A stretch of 64,000 nucleotides of DNA from Artocarpus heterophyllus (GCA_025403435.1 CM046338.1:18761399-18825398), one strand, 5' to 3'; numbered from the stretch's first letter, positions 11,291 through 25,097 are shown. Notes: generated by a model not told the origin, from the letters alone. Numbers and translations: made by a program.

Positions 11291-12379
11291 TCTAAACCGT
11301 ACTCTCGACCTATGGCTTATATTTTGAAATTTCATATCTCTCTTTCTCACCCCTAAACTTTAACCCTTTCTCTCACACTCTAACCCTCCTCAGCACCATC
11401 GTTGCTACTCCCCTCGACCTAACACCAAGCTACATCGTCATTGTTGCCACCATCAACTTAAACCCATGTCGTCGTCATTTGCTTTTCTCTCTCTCTTGCC
11501 TCTTCTCATCCCTCGCATCCGACAACCTACTATCGCCACCTTCTTCTTCTCAGCGTCGTTGTCATTCTATAAGTTCTATTTTCTTTTGTTTTTGCATTTT
11601 TTTTGTTTTTTGTTTTGAGCCATTAGTTGGGAATAACAGAGACATATTCATTTTGGCTTATTGACTTATAATGGCTTTGGGACTTCATTTTGAAGAAAAA
11701 AAAGTTGTGCTAGGAGTTTCTATTTTTTGTTATATGCAGTGTTATTGATTAATGTCTACTTTGTGAGCTAAGAGGTTAGGACATCGACTTCTAGTTTGTG
11801 TATGTGCGCGTGCAAGTGTGTCAGAGGGTAAGGATAGAAACGCCATGGCGTTTGTAGGTGAGGTGCTTCTTGGTGTTGATGATGGGGAAAGATCTGGCAA
11901 AGATGACAAGGTGGTTACTAGCATAGGGGAATCTTACTAGAGGGAAAAGGGGTTCTTAAAGTCTCTACAAGATATGGTGAGGGGATATCTCACACAAGTC
12001 TTGCTAGAGCCAACGAGGACAGGGATGCGGGGTAGTAAGCGTAATCATCATGGTGGTCAGGGCACGATGTAGAGGGTGAGTGTGTGTATCTGTCTGTTTT
12101 GGGGGTGTTGGGGGATAAGCCTTTTTTTAATCATTTTGATATTAAAAAAAGGTGTTTCCCTTAACTAGGTTATCGAAACTCTCAGTTCTAGAACTTAATG
12201 TCTACATATTTGGTTCTTGAATATTTTTATTGATTTGGGTTTTAATGTACAGATGAATGGTTATTTGGTTCTTTCATACTTTGTTTTATTCACTATCACT
12301 AGTAATTATAGTTTACTTTTTGTTTTCAAGTTAAATCTATTAATTTGGTTTATTGGTTTGTGTCAATTTACATGTTTTC
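11291..12379. other. CACTA inter-gene region, CT-rich leader
   Basis: This is a CT-rich tract (about 11335-11560) followed by G-rich sequence (about 11800-12110). It resembles the leader of the second element gene. Short open frames here have no recognisable domain. The GC content exceeds that of the surrounding DNA, so captured host sequence is possible but unproven. Confidence 0.4.
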
Positions 12380-14960
12380 CTTTCCATGAGGATGAAGAGA
12401 GCGATAATGACCACTATAATGAAAAGTATGAAGAGTACACATCATCTTCCTTTTAAGAGAAAACAGGTTAGCAAGCTCCAAAGATGCACTAAATTTGATC
12501 CTGAAGTAGATTTTGAGCAAAGAGCTACTTTAATGAAAAAAGTTCATCGGATAAAGAAAAAAGGTTTAAGAATAAAAGTGATGTTTGATGCAAAATGCCA
12601 ACTAAAAGGCACATTTGGAAGTGAATTAAGCAGTTGGATTGGAGTCCCTAGTTGAGAACACGTTCCAATATGGATTAAAAGATTAGAGAACTAAGGATTT
12701 AGACCAAGTAAGAGATATTGTTTGGAGAGAGATTTATGAAGCTTTCACAGTTGAGGGGTGGTCTAGGAAAAAAGCTTTGAAGATTTGTGGTGAATTAGCA
12801 AAAGGGCTTAGATCTGACCTCTACGTTACTTTTGTAAAGCCCAACCTTTTTATTCTGGATGACAATGAAAATGTATTTAAGCGGTCTCCTATGGTATTAC
12901 ACTACTACCCCTCTATATCCGATGATAATTAGGAAGCTTTTGTTAAGTATCGACGTTCTACCAAATTCCAACTCTATCAGCACACGTAAGAGAAATAAAG
13001 AGCACAAAATGATTACGTTTCTATGGTTAGTTAAGACAGATATAGAATGCTTGAGCAATCATTAGTATGTTATTATCTTACTTGTATTACATATATCAAT
13101 TGTTCTATCATTAATATGTTACTAACAAAACAAAATACAGTTAGTTGAGACGGGTGTGCTCCATCACGGGAGGAGTCGTGGGTAAAATCGCATCCAGATC
13201 TTGATGGACAATTTAAAAATCCAAATTGTGCAAAATTTGAGAACTTGATTGTAAGTTTATTGAACTTAAATTCTTAATTTGTAATTTAATAACTTTTGAA
13301 GCATATTAAGAACAACTTGGTTTGTTGTTGCTTTACAAGATAAGTACACAATGGAACAAAGTCAAGAGACCTTCAAGTCTGTCAATGACGAAGACATACT
13401 GATAAGGGCACTAGAGAAACCAAAACATTCAGGACGTGTTCATAGTCAATCTAAGTATGTCAAGCAGTCTCAATACTTTGACCTTCGACTAATTTCAAAA
13501 TTCGATTCCTAAATGTCAAAGATGCGGCTGGAAATTACAAAAATGCAAGGTCTTGTGACTGAATTTATTTCCCAAGTAGGTGTCAGACTGACAGATGAGA
13601 CCATTTCACAATGCAACAGCTTCAAGGATAGCTGTAACCCTCCCAATAACATAGCAGAAGCTCCACAAGCTTTAGAAGTCTAATTGTCGTCTCATCGTCA
13701 AAAGCCCAAACCATATCAAGAATACAAGCTCTTTGTTGACGATAAAATTAATGGTGGGTGTACACTTGTTGCACTTGGGAAGGCGTGGATAGAGAGACTT
13801 CCAACTAATACAGACCATGAATGACAAAAACGTGCGCATTAACATCATTACCCCTAAAGTTAGAATAGTTGATTGCCTATTTTGACAATTGAAGTAATAA
13901 CAATGGGTGAAGTTGTCAAAAGCTTCATTGTATGGCCAAAAAGGTAAATTGAAGTCGTTGCAACGACGAAGAAGATTCGAGTGCCTAGACACATTCCTCA
14001 ACATGTTGAGGGAAAGAAATGCAAAAAAAAAAGAGAGTAAAGTGTTAGAAAAGTAAGAAGGTCACAACTTGAGGTAGATCAAGAACGAACGGTTAGGAAA
14101 CAATCCATTGTGAATGAGCCACTACTTTCATTTAACTTCTTTTTAGTACCTCTAAAATTTTTGCAATTGGCTTTGTATGCACATGCTTTCATGCATGATG
14201 GTTGGTGGTTCATTGCCGATACTAGAAATAGTCATTGGCAATGAAATGCCTATCTAAGTGGGGTATGAAGATATTTACTACTTCATCACCTTTGATAAAA
14301 TCGTAGCGAATTGTATAATGGTATACCTCAAGTAATAGCTCTATTCTTAATTCTTACTTTTTAAAATCTAAATAGAGTTGTAAGATATGTTCAAATAAGT
14401 TAGTGCATTGTTTTCATTGCAGTTTTTTGGTAGAATATTGTAAACATCAAGGCAAGGCTCACAGTTTCGGCTTCATATCTTTGGCTCTTATGTCAAATGT
14501 TGCAAAAGACCCACAGAGTGATGTTAGAAGGCGGATCATGTGACTCCTCCATCTATTAGCTCAAGCACTAAGGAAAAAATTATTCTTCGTGCCGTACAAT
14601 GTTGGAGAACATTGGACGTTGGAACTTGTTTCTCCATGAGAGGAACAAATATTTTGGTTTGGTCCCCTCGGCCACCAACCATGTGATGATTTCGTATCAC
14701 TTACAAAATTGTAAGTATCAATTTTTCTTATAAAATTAACTATGTTAAGTTTTACATAATTGTGTTTATTAATTCATTTTAATCATGACACATTATTAGG
14801 GTGCTTAACGATTGGAAACTTCAAGTCAGAAGCGGTGTAACAAGGCGAGCAAACAAAACACTATATTCCAATCGTAAGTGTCCTCGACAACAAGGAAAGA
14901 TAGAATATGATTTTTATTCTATGCATGCAGGTTATAACTAATAATGGTATACAAGACCTA
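12380..14960 (+). pseudogene. Transposase_24 / DUF8039 / Ulp1-like protease protein, broken
   Basis: This is the second CACTA gene. From about 12450 the frame reads TLMKKVHRIKKKG, FGSELSSWIGV, VRDIVWREIYEAF and FVKYRRSTKFQ. With ALEKPKHSGRVHSQSK at about 13410, these are in the order typical of Transposase_24 proteins of plant CACTA elements. Between about 13690 and 13970 the pieces NVRIN and EVVKSFIVWPKR fit a DUF8039-like segment. From about 14410 to 14960 comes a C48 (Ulp1/SUMO-protease-like) domain with VPYNVGEHWTLEL, where His matches the catalytic His. The expected Asp in the following D-P-L motif is Gly (WFGPLG). After a likely intron (donor GTAAGT at about 14711) the last block KCPRQQGKIEYDFY has Tyr at 14906-14908 where the catalytic Cys stands. 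Stops and frameshifts are frequent. Even before those, two of the three protease catalytic residues are lost. Confidence 0.82.
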
Positions 14961-15199
14961 AGAAAAGGAATTTTATATACATATGGATGTAAATGAAGTT
15001 AGAGGTGCGTGGGTACAATTTGTAAGTAGGTATGTCAAATTTAGTTAGAGTAGGAGATAAATGATTATGTAAAATAGTTCAATACAAATGATTTTATAAA
15101 GACTTTGTAACTTCAAAATACATATCTTTTTTTACAATCAGGACCTTGTAGTAATGGATAATACACAAAACTGTCCATCCTGTAGGAAATCATAAATTT

Positions 15200-15647
15200 A
15201 GTGTTTTTTTGTGCACAACCAATTTTCTACAACGGTTTTTATTAAAAACCATCATAGAAACACATCCTTACATGACGGTTTCTGTGAAAAACTATCGTGT
15301 AAAGTTCAAGGATGTCATTTTTTAACGACGATTTTTCACTGTTTTAAGAAAACCGTCGTGTAATGTAGACCTTACATGACGGTTTTTCAAGAAAACTGTC
15401 ATGTAATGTCGATCTTCCACGATAGTTTTTTTCCAAAAAAAAAAAAAAAAAACCATTGTGTAAGGTTGCATTTCCATGATGGTTTTCTGAGAAAACCGTT
15501 GTGATAGAGGGTCCCAAATATTCTAGATTGGCACCTCAACGGATGTTCCACGACAAAAAAAACTGTCGTGAAAACTCAATTTGGTACCACGATAAAGGAT
15601 TTCAAGATGGTTTTAAGCTGTCGTGGAAGGCCATGTTTGTAGTAGTG
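15200..15647 (-). repeat. CACTA 3' subterminal repeats and terminus
   Basis: About eight hairpin units run through this end, for example CATGACGGTTTTTCAAG facing AAAACTGTCATG near 15375-15405. They alternate ACGACGGTTTT-type and AAAACCRTCGTG-type arms. The block ends in TTTGTAGTAGTG, the inverted partner of the 5' end. Confidence 0.88.
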
Positions 15648-15787
15648 AGATACACGCCCCCATGTAGAAGATTTCATGTAGCCATAAGAAAAGATAGAAG
15701 CTACGTGCGACCGTGGAAAAGAAGGCTCATCAAGCACTATGAAAATCATTGTGCAAGGCAAATCTCACTCAGCCGAGCGTGTCAACA

Positions 15788-16103
15788 TGTTGGAGTTTGT
15801 GTTTTGCAATCTTTTGGGGTTTGTTACCTATTCTTTTGTAAACTTTATGGGTTGTGTTATTTTTTTGGTAGAGTGAAACTCAAAAAAATTGAGTGGTTGA
15901 GAGGCTAGAAAAAATTCTTGAGAGAGAGTTTACAATTTTTTTCTTGAAACTTTTTCATTATCATAGTAAAATTATTCTGCAGCCGCAGAAAGTGGACATA
16001 GCTCTCACATCGAGGGTGAACCACTATGAACTTTATGTGTTCTTATTTATTTTTTGTTCACATATTTTTGTTCTCAGTAAAATTAGGGCTTCTAATTCAC
16101 AAT
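15788..16103 (+). mobile_element. Ty1/copia-type LTR (solo or 3' LTR)
   Basis: The segment opens TGTTGGAGTTTG and ends TTCACA, giving the TG...CA ends of an LTR. The second half has the R-U5 layout common in plant copia LTRs: a purine-rich CTTGAGAGAGAG, then GAAACTTTTTCATTATCATAG, a CTGCAGCCGC box and GGTGAACCACTATG before a T-rich end. I see no primer-binding site after it and no clear target duplication, so it may be a solo or truncated copy. Confidence 0.55.
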
Positions 16104-17640
16104 AGTGTATAGTTTCTTTCTCCTTGTTATGTCCTCAAGTGCTCAACACTGCATGCAGTTGCACACAGTGATCAAACTTCCTATCTTGACTAGGATTCTT
16201 CTAGTCTGATCAAAGATTCTTCTAGTCTGATCAAACTTCAAATAGAAGAAAAGGCCTCGGACTATTGGGATACTAGTGTGGTGTCTGCAATGCAATCTGA
16301 CTCTCAAGTTAGTGTAGAAAAGACAAAGTGTAGGCAAGGGAGAGTCCATTACCTTTGGAGTGGAGTTGATGCTTCTATTTATTTAGTTTGGCTTGGACCA
16401 AGTGTGGACCAAGTTTTTTCCTATTCCTCAAGTATTCGACTATACAATGCCTTGAGGCTGGGTGACATGTGTCATAATATATCTCCATAAATGGAAGATT
16501 CCCAATAGAGAGCCAAGATAGTGCCACATGGTGACTTAGTCATTGTAGACATTAGATCTACAGTTAAATTTAATCGGATTAAAATAATGATCGTTATTTA
16601 TATCTGAGTAATTTGGACCCTTAAATTACCATTATCAGGTCTTAATAAACTTCATAAATATGATTAGTAAGCCAATTATTACAAAATCGGTTTAATTAGA
16701 TCAAAATAAGAAAACAAATGCGAAAAAATAAAGATACCAAACACCAAATTTAGAATGATTCGCTCTGTAGCTAAAGCTACATCTACTGTCATTCTTCATG
16801 TGATGAACTGAGTACAAAGTATAGATGAATGAATTGGAGGATAAGAAATTTGCTTAAAATATAGTCTAGAACTTATTTTGGAGAGCTTTTATGTATGTGA
16901 ATGAATTCATAGATGCCTTTAATAAGACTTCTGGCCTCTATTTATAGAGATTTCTCACGAGATTGTGAGCTTCATTTTAGTTACAGAGGTGGATCCAATG
17001 ATACTTAAAGTAGTGCAACACGTGTCAACCTCCAATTAGGCATAAGTTTTGGACCATAATCCCATGTTCTCCTTTATGGTTTAGTGGACGTCCCCTTGCG
17101 TTTGTCAAGCTTGAATGCGCTCCGTCGATCAAAATAAACCCACACTTAATAGATCTTCAATGGTGGACAATTCGTTAATCTATTCCTAAGTGAACCGAGA
17201 AGAGACTTCCCCATCAAATCTAAAGTCGCAAACCAATCAAGCCCTTTAGTTGGATGAACAACCGGTTGGAGAACCCAATAGTATCAATAAGCTCGAATCA
17301 ATCGTTCTCGTTAGGCTTGACTCATCTTAACCATGAACCGGGCTTCCTATGCTGAGCCTTTGCACTTCTATGATTTGGGCCTGATCAAATCATACCCTAA
17401 TAGTCATATACTCTTTTTAATAGAGGTGTTGTCATTAAGGGTAATCCTACCTCGGCTGAACCTCAAGCAGATCAACATATACCTATGCACTGGTTGGCTA
17501 AATAAATGCCCGGCTAGACAGGTTCGTTATGGTCTAGCCAACAGGAACTCCAGGGAGGTCCTTAGTTTAGATAAGTAGACACCTTCACAGTGTAATGGCG
17601 AATAGGGTGTCCGACAACTGTGCTGGAGTACACCCTAATA
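16104..17640. other. Unassigned, possible gypsy LTR fragment
   Basis: No gene is recognisable. A perfect 21-bp unit is present twice in tandem at 16194-16214 and 16215-16235. From about 16590 to 17640 the sequence has LTR-like features in minus orientation: a short box near 16760 (GCTCTGTAGCTAAAGCTAC) and a CTCTATTTATAGAG palindrome near 16935-16948 that could be a TATA region. I cannot place the ends. Open frames here lack known motifs. Confidence 0.35.
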
Positions 17641-19735
17641 GTTTTTACTACTTAAAAAAATAAATCTTTTCTTTTTTTTTATTACTACTTAGTTTGCATT
17701 TTTCTTGTGCACTAATCACTGTAATTTTTTATGCATGTCGAACTAATAATCTATAGTAAATAATTAAATAAATTGATATATATTCAAGTTAATGTTATAA
17801 GATTAATTAGTGCTACGTGCATGTGTGTTGCTTTGGGTGAGGGAAGTTATATACAAATTACCCCAAATTTTGAATTAATTCAGAAATTAACCATCTATTT
17901 TCGAACCTCATGTGTAACATTTAGCATAATAAATTCATACTATATCTAAGGTTTAATGCACAATTTTGAGTAACTTAAAGACACAAATACCCAAAAAAAG
18001 GAAAAAAAATACATAATTCAATTTTTCAGAAATAAATAAAAAAAAAACTTTGCTATAGAGAACAAATTGATTGAGGTTTTATGTTTTTTTTTTTAGTTTT
18101 TTTCTTTTTATTTTCTACTACCCTCTTCAAGGATATTTTGGTCTTTTGTTGAGGTCAAAATGGAGTGTTTATTGATCCAATATACGACTTTAATACCACT
18201 CAAATTCAAGCTGGTATATTTGATGAGGTCTAAAAAATGATGTTATATTTTTGTATAAACCCAAAATACATCATACCCCCTAATGCTTTCATTTTTAGTA
18301 TACATCTTAAGAAACGAAAGAGTATTTGACACAATTTATCTTAAATTGTTTTGTAATTATCATTTGGTTCGTGATTTTTTAATTTCAACGATCAAATTCA
18401 TGAATTCTCGATTTCATTGCAATCTTGATCAAATCATCAACGGGTGTTAAATTTATGACAGGATTCATTAATATTGAATGCTCTATTACACCCTCAATGT
18501 CAAACAAACCGTAGAATTTACAAATTAAAAAAAAAAATGTCAAACCCTCTAATTCATCTTTACTTTTATTTTACTTGCAATTTTTTGTTGAAAAAGACGA
18601 TCTCGCCTATAGAATATAGAGGGCCAAGTAAGTGTATTGCCTATCTCGAGGCTTAATCTTTGGGCCAGTCAAGCATGTGCTTGAGTTTGGACAAGGAGGA
18701 CAAGTCATGAAGCGGCGACATGTGAGATGCATAGGCAAGGGTGGGGGACTTCTTCATTCCTATGCTTGAGAATACCAGGGTTGTTTTATTGTTTAACCTA
18801 AGTTTTTTTTTTTTTTTTGGTAGTTTCTGGGTTTTAAATATTTTGATTTGGGTTTGAAACTTAGTATTTAATTTTGGGCTAGTTTTTTGAGAATCAGATC
18901 TAATGTATGATTTGATCATTACATTATGATTTGAGAATCTCTCTTCTTTTGCTTTTCGAAAAGGGAAATATATTTCAAATCAAGAAAATACAAACACCAA
19001 AGTTAACCTGCATGGCCTCAACATTAGAGGAAACCACAAGGGTGATCAGTAATTCAATTCACCAATAAACTTAAAAGAAAAGCTCAAAGCAATTGTACTA
19101 AGTTTAAAAACAAACATTCAAATGGATATACAAACTATCGAGCATATACATAACTCTTTTACAAAACCTCCATGCTCTGATAAAAGATTTGATCTAAAAG
19201 CAAGACACTCATAGCACCAAGGCCAAACAAAACACTGTCAAGGAACAAATCTAGCAGAATAAATAAACAGTCTATCTCTAGAAAACAAGAAAAACACAAA
19301 AACAATTGTCATTACAAATCACAATACAAAAAACAAAAAACAAAACAAAACAAAAAAATCCAATTTTGTGAAAAAACATTCGGCAAGAGAAAGCACTAGG
19401 ACTCAAGGGACACACATATAGTCAAAATGCCACTTGAATTGTGACACATAAGCCTCACATGCCACCATCGTTGTTGTCAAAAGACTTGCACTACAACCAT
19501 CACAGGAATCACATCCTAGGCAAATTGAGCCGCCAAAGGATTTTGGCTGCTGGATGTTAGATACATTGAGAACAACACTCCAAACCAGTAGCCACAGAGG
19601 TATGTTGCACATTACCTCTACTACCAAAAAGTCCATTGTTCGACAAGCTTGGAGACCAAATTTCGAGTCGTAAGCTTGTGACACCCAAGAGGCGGTCCCC
19701 AAACTCCAACCATCTCACTCTCTTTAGACTCCCCT
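17641..19735. other. Unassigned intergenic DNA
   Basis: AT-rich sequence with poly-A/T tracts. A 99-codon frame on the minus strand at 19403-19702 contains a Cys-rich stretch (CLGCDSCDGC), but I recognise no family, see no splice context and would not call it a gene. The rest shows nothing I can name. Confidence 0.45.
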
Positions 19736-21660
19736 TGTAACACCCCTTTAACAGGCTGTTAAGGTGACCTTATTTAATATCATTTATTAAGAAAAATACT
19801 TTAAATTATTATAGTGGAAAACAAGTAAACAATAATTAAACAAAACTAATGCCTTTAAAAGTCACACTAAATATTCAATTATTAAAAACATAACTAATAA
19901 TAATATATTAAAAAGAGATCTGCAAAACCGTAAAACTTAACAAAACACATTAAACAAACCTTTTATTAAGCGGATAGCCAATATTTTGTTTCAACATAAA
20001 CTTAGAAAATATTAATTAAAACATAGAGGTTATTAAACCATCAGTTCCAATAAAACCCTAAAACCGCTATCCGATAACTCGCTCCGTCACCACGTGTACG
20101 TCTATGTCAAGCGTCCTCCAACCTAGAACTTAGTTCCAAACTTTATCTGCAACATGTGAATAAAGTCGAGTAAGCGAAATGCTTAGTAAGTATGTCCATA
20201 ATCTTACAAAACTACAATATGTTTTTAGAGTTTTCTTAAAAATGTTCCTTTTAAAATACAATATTTTCTTTCTTATCTTGTCTATTGTTAGGGCCCTAGA
20301 TATGTACTAAGGCGTGCAACCATGATAAGGGTGGGATTACAATTTACAAACCTATTGAGCCAACTTATCATTGTGGAATTTGCATCCTTTGTAAAGGAGC
20401 ACCTAGCAACTCGACGCAAAGTAGGATTTTCAGTGTGATGGTACATGCCTTCTAAGCATCCTTTATTTTGATTTAGTTTTCAATTATACACTGTCATAGA
20501 TTATCGGGAACATATAAAATATCATATCAATTATACGTCACTTTTTAAAAATCCTCACTTAAACTTTCATTATTATAACTATTAAGATTTAAAATCATAT
20601 AAAATCATATTTTGAACAAACCTATTGCAGGTGAGAGATGTAATTACCTAATTTATTGGTAATCGTCACTAAGGTGATACAGCACTTGGAATCCTAGTAC
20701 ACTTGCCTCTTTGGAGTGTTCATGTCACTATATCATAGAATTAACATTCATGACATAAAACTCAAGAAACAATACAAATACCCAACTTATGTCTAGAATT
20801 AAAAATAAAGAAAACCCTAATCTATGCTTCCATTAATCTATCAAAGAATTTCTCTCATGATCAATTTTTATACTAATATACAAATTCCATCAATCATATT
20901 CCTGTTATAAATTTTTATCGTTTTACCAAAATCATAATTTCTCAAACTCATGAAGTTCAAGTGTATCGGAAACTTACCCTTTTCTTCTTGATGTATAATT
21001 CTCTAGAGAATCAACAAAAAGTAGATCTATGATGATCTAATAGCTAAATCTTCAATTTCAATCTCCTCTAGATTATGAACATGAATGAAGGTGACGGAAG
21101 AGAAGTGCCAATTCTAGTGTAAAATCTGTAACATGAGCTTAATTCTTTAAGTATGGACTTTTTATATTGGCTTTTTTTTTTTTTTGTAATAATCCAAGGG
21201 TTAGGATGTAAAGTAAAATTAATCATCGAAGGGTCTAAAAAAGGTTTAGAGCTAGTTAAAGCCAGTTCCACGAATTTTTTTCTTTTCTTTTTCACTCTCT
21301 TTTTATCGGCCTAGCACCACGGCTCTAACTTCTTGGTGTCACGACGCTTTCCTCTCAACCGCCCCCCATTACCCCCCACCACACACACATGCACACACGC
21401 ACCTTTTTCTTTTTTCTTTTTTTTTTTCCCCTCATGGCTAGAACCACGACCCTGGAGGATACCCGTTTTTCACTATCTTGAGCTCTTGAAATCAAATTTG
21501 ACACTTTTTTTTTTTTTTTTGCATTATTCATCTTTTTCATCACATGACATCAACCTCAATATATATTTGGTCATGAATTTCCTTAAGTGCATCGAGTCCC
21601 TTGCCATTGTCACCTTTAATAATACTCAACAAATGGTACTTATTAAAACTTAATCATAAT
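19736..21660 (-). mobile_element. Ty3/gypsy-type LTR fragment
   Basis: The segment begins TGTAACACCCC and continues in step with the long LTR at 51417: an AACAGGCTGTTAAGGTGACC block near the start, then near +430 the phrase GTAAGCGAAATGCTTAGTAAG, comparable to the AGCTTTTACTCAGTAAG of the other copy. CACCACGTGTACG and GCGTCCTCCAACC boxes lie between. By analogy with 51417 it points toward the minus strand. The right border is not visible, so the end given is approximate. Confidence 0.45.
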
Positions 21661-24600
21661 AACATATACTATCGTCACGCCTCCTTTTTATCTCTGGACA
21701 ATCCTATAGTTAGTAATTTTTTATGACATATTTTAGTTACCAGGTGTGAAAGTGAGTTCGATATGTAAGATTGATTATTTGGAAATTAGAACTCAAATTT
21801 TAATTAATAATATGACATCAAGAATTTTTTATTTGGATTTTATTTCTCTTTTAGAATGATTAGATTAAATGTATAAAAAGAAATTCGACACAAAATGAAG
21901 TCATGCGTAGCTCACGTCTGAAAACTGAAAATCCATTAAGAAATTGATATCCATTTTGAATTTCACTTAAGATTGTGAGGAAATCAGAATTCAAGAGATC
22001 AAATTACTAACCATCACAAACATAGATTTCCATTATCATAGTCCAAACGGATTATGTCACCTGCATTATCTCATCCACAAGAGGCTCCTCATTTATTTAA
22101 CAAAAGAAATGTAGAGACGTACACAAATCAAATTATAAAGCTTTTTTTTTTTATAAGCCCAATTTGTTCAACGACACCTTCAATTGGTCGCTGCAACAAA
22201 TTTGAAGCACTAGTGACTAGGCACACTGAATAGCGTTGATATCCAACTTCAATGATGGCATGTTTGAAGAAATTCTTGTTACTTTAACTTTTATATTACA
22301 TCGTGACGTTTTTGGAAGATATTTTTCAGTTGTAAAATATGCAAAATAGGTGATTTTGGTCACGTATAATATTAGTAAGAATACCTACATAAAAAGGGCC
22401 TTTTTTTTTTCCAGGAAGTATTAACAAGCCCCATGAAAGTCTTTGTTTCATCAATATATTTATATATTTTGTTTAACGTTGTAAACATTTCATCAACATA
22501 ATACAGCAGCATTTGGGTCCGCTTTCACATCAATGGGCCACCTCAATTTCACATACAGATGATATATTCCGTATTTATCATTGCTTTTTTGAAATGATTT
22601 TGTATATATTATTTGAGTCGTTATCATTTGTACATTTGCGACCATATATGTATTATACTGAATATTTTTTTGGTAGAACATCTACATAGAATATTGCATT
22701 ATAATTGTTTTCCCTTGGGAGAAGTGGTTGTAGGCTTCCCTCACCTCAAAGTTGAAGATGTTCCAATCCCACCTTATATTCAGGCTATTGTCGAAAAAAT
22801 AAGGCATGGATTATTTTGGTTTAGCCTAAAATATGACCCGTTAAAAAAAATAATAATAAATAAAAAAAAAATTGTTCGTCTCACCCACACGACACCAAGG
22901 ACATTTTTATTAAATGGTAAAGGAATACAATAAAAAAAGGTATCAAGATTAGAAAGAAAAATAAAGTAATAAAAATAAGGATCATTCATTTTTTAGTGTG
23001 TATTTATCTATTTAATGATGTAATGATAAGCAATCTCATTCTCTTTCTAGCATTTACTTAAGAATGAAAACTTTATTCAATATAATTACTAATATCTTTT
23101 TTACAGACCTAAATAACCATTAAATAATAACATTTAAATTTAGACATTTATATAAATTTAACATTTATTCTTTTTGATAGAAATTTATTGCTAAAGGGAT
23201 ATGAGGATTGACATTCGTTTTTCTCATTTCGCATATTGTATAGGATCCGCAAACTCCCATACTAATTTTGTAAGTAAACATGTTATTAAAGAGGACAAAT
23301 ATTTCCTTTCAAAAAAAAAAAGCGAAAGAAAGAAGGAGAATTACTCATTTCTCTTTATTTGCATCAAAAAGTAAACATTCCTTAAATTGATTCTCTATGT
23401 TACTTTACTATTTTTAAAATATTTTTCACAACTTTTGATTGGATATGTTTTAAAATTATTAGAACCTAACTAGAACTAATTTGATTTTGAGGGCTTATGT
23501 GGTTTTTTTATTTTTAAATGTCCTGGGTCATTGGTCGATTGCAGGTTGATTATGGGTTGCATGTCGTAAAAATAAGGTGTTTGTGTGGTTGGTGTTAATC
23601 TGTGTTAGGGTTGAGGTCTATTTTAACTCATTCATGTCACAATTCGTGTTAGAGTAAAGGTAATTTATGTAAATATTAACCCTCAACTTGACATTAACAC
23701 AGCCAGTAAATAAAAATTGCAACAACACACAAAGCCACCGCCACCTAAAAGCCACTTGGAATAAACAAACACAATCAAAGTAATCACAGAGTACACCAAC
23801 TTTGAGGCTTTGCCATAAAAATATTAACATATTGTGCTCCAATTACTTTAAATTCATTGCTTTCTAATAGAGTTTATTCTTAGAGGGCCATGATTATCGT
23901 GGCTGCTAAGTTTCCATTTTGAGTTTTATATGATATTTAGGACTCAATCGCCCACGCTTAGCTTTAATCCTTCGTGATTTCTTTGTCAAACAAGGAAACG
24001 AATTGGTACAAAAAATCTAGCTTGGTTAACCAAATCAAAACAGGAATCGACTATGTCATAAAGAAGTGAAATCGGCTTACAATTAATCCGTAAGATTGCA
24101 TCATCAGGTGACGTGAGTCGGAATATTCATTGAATTGAAACAGTTTCTTGCGATGAAAATTTGCCAGCAACGCACTAGGAATTACCTCGTACACAGCGTT
24201 ATAGCAGACTAATAGTTCTGGTTGATATCAAGGGACGAATCTAGTAAAACTATGGACTAATAGATTATTTGGCATCTTAGATAGAATATAAAAATACGTA
24301 AAGCTTTTAGCAATTATTGTAAAAAACAAAAATTTTTAGTGTAAAACTCTTATATGTTGTACTTTTTAAATATATAATATTTTTAATCCCAATGACTTTC
24401 CCAAACACCTTATAAAATTTGGTGTCTGTTTGATTTGTAAGTCTAAATATAAATTTTTTTAAAGAAAAAATACAAAAGTAGCAAAGGATTTAACTTATGA
24501 TTCAAACCTGCAAAAGAAAGAACTTTGTAAAATAGTGGTGTAACTGAGTTCCGAATTGTGAGATCATGGAGAGCCGATCTTTGTCCAACTTACAAAATAT

Positions 24601-25097
24601 TTTCCTAAATGCTTTTGGATCTAGGAAACATAATTCTTCTTTTCGTTGCGATAGAACATAAAAATGATTTAAATAGGTTTTTTTTTTATAGTTTCATAGC
24701 CTGCTGTGTGAGGTTACCCAAAAAAGCAGAACTTTTATTTTGCATAGAATTACATTTATGCCTGCACATTGACATTTTACATTAAATTTGTTTAAAAGAC
24801 CTGATTTTTCACATTTACATTTTATGTTAAATTGGTTTAAAAGATCTAATTCCCTTCAAATTTTATTAAAAGCCATTTATTTCGCTGGTTCAAATCACAA
24901 TTTTAATCTTTTAGTTACAATAATTTTTCATAAAAATTTATATTTTTGTTCAAACCTAAAAACCTAGAAGGGTCATAGTTTTTTTTTTTTTCCCCTTATT
25001 CTTTAAGGATATTCAAGTCGTTTTTGGTGGGTAAATTAATCTTGACCAAAAAATGTAAGACATTAACATAAATTCAAAACTTGAAGGTATAAATGTA
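21661..25097. other. Intergenic AT-rich DNA
   Basis: I find no gene with recognisable motifs in this 3.4-kb stretch. A degenerate half-copy of the MITE-like family (minus strand) lies at about 24290-24400. Short open frames near 22613-22933 and 23618-23842 have unbiased composition and no known domain. Confidence 0.55.

Larger units (their letters stand above)
7766..15647 (+). mobile_element. CACTA (En/Spm) DNA transposon, decayed autonomous type
   Basis: The element opens with CACTACTAGAAA (7766-7777) and closes with TTTGTAGTAGTG (15636-15647). The inverted termini match at 11 of 12 positions and carry the CACTA signature. Flanking trinucleotides are AGG and AGA, a near but imperfect 3-bp target duplication. 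Inside, on the plus strand, are remnants of two genes typical of plant CACTA elements: a TNP2-type transposase (8608-10843) and a Transposase_24/DUF8039/Ulp1-like protein (12380-14960). Hairpin-forming subterminal repeats fill both ends and also an unexpected internal block. Frameshifts and stops in both genes mean the element cannot move by itself, although its ends might still be recognised by an active relative. Confidence 0.92.

Noticed and set aside
19403..19702. 99-codon Cys-containing frame on the minus strand
   Set aside because: It matches no family I know, and no start context, splice site or neighbour supports it. I leave it as unassigned sequence.
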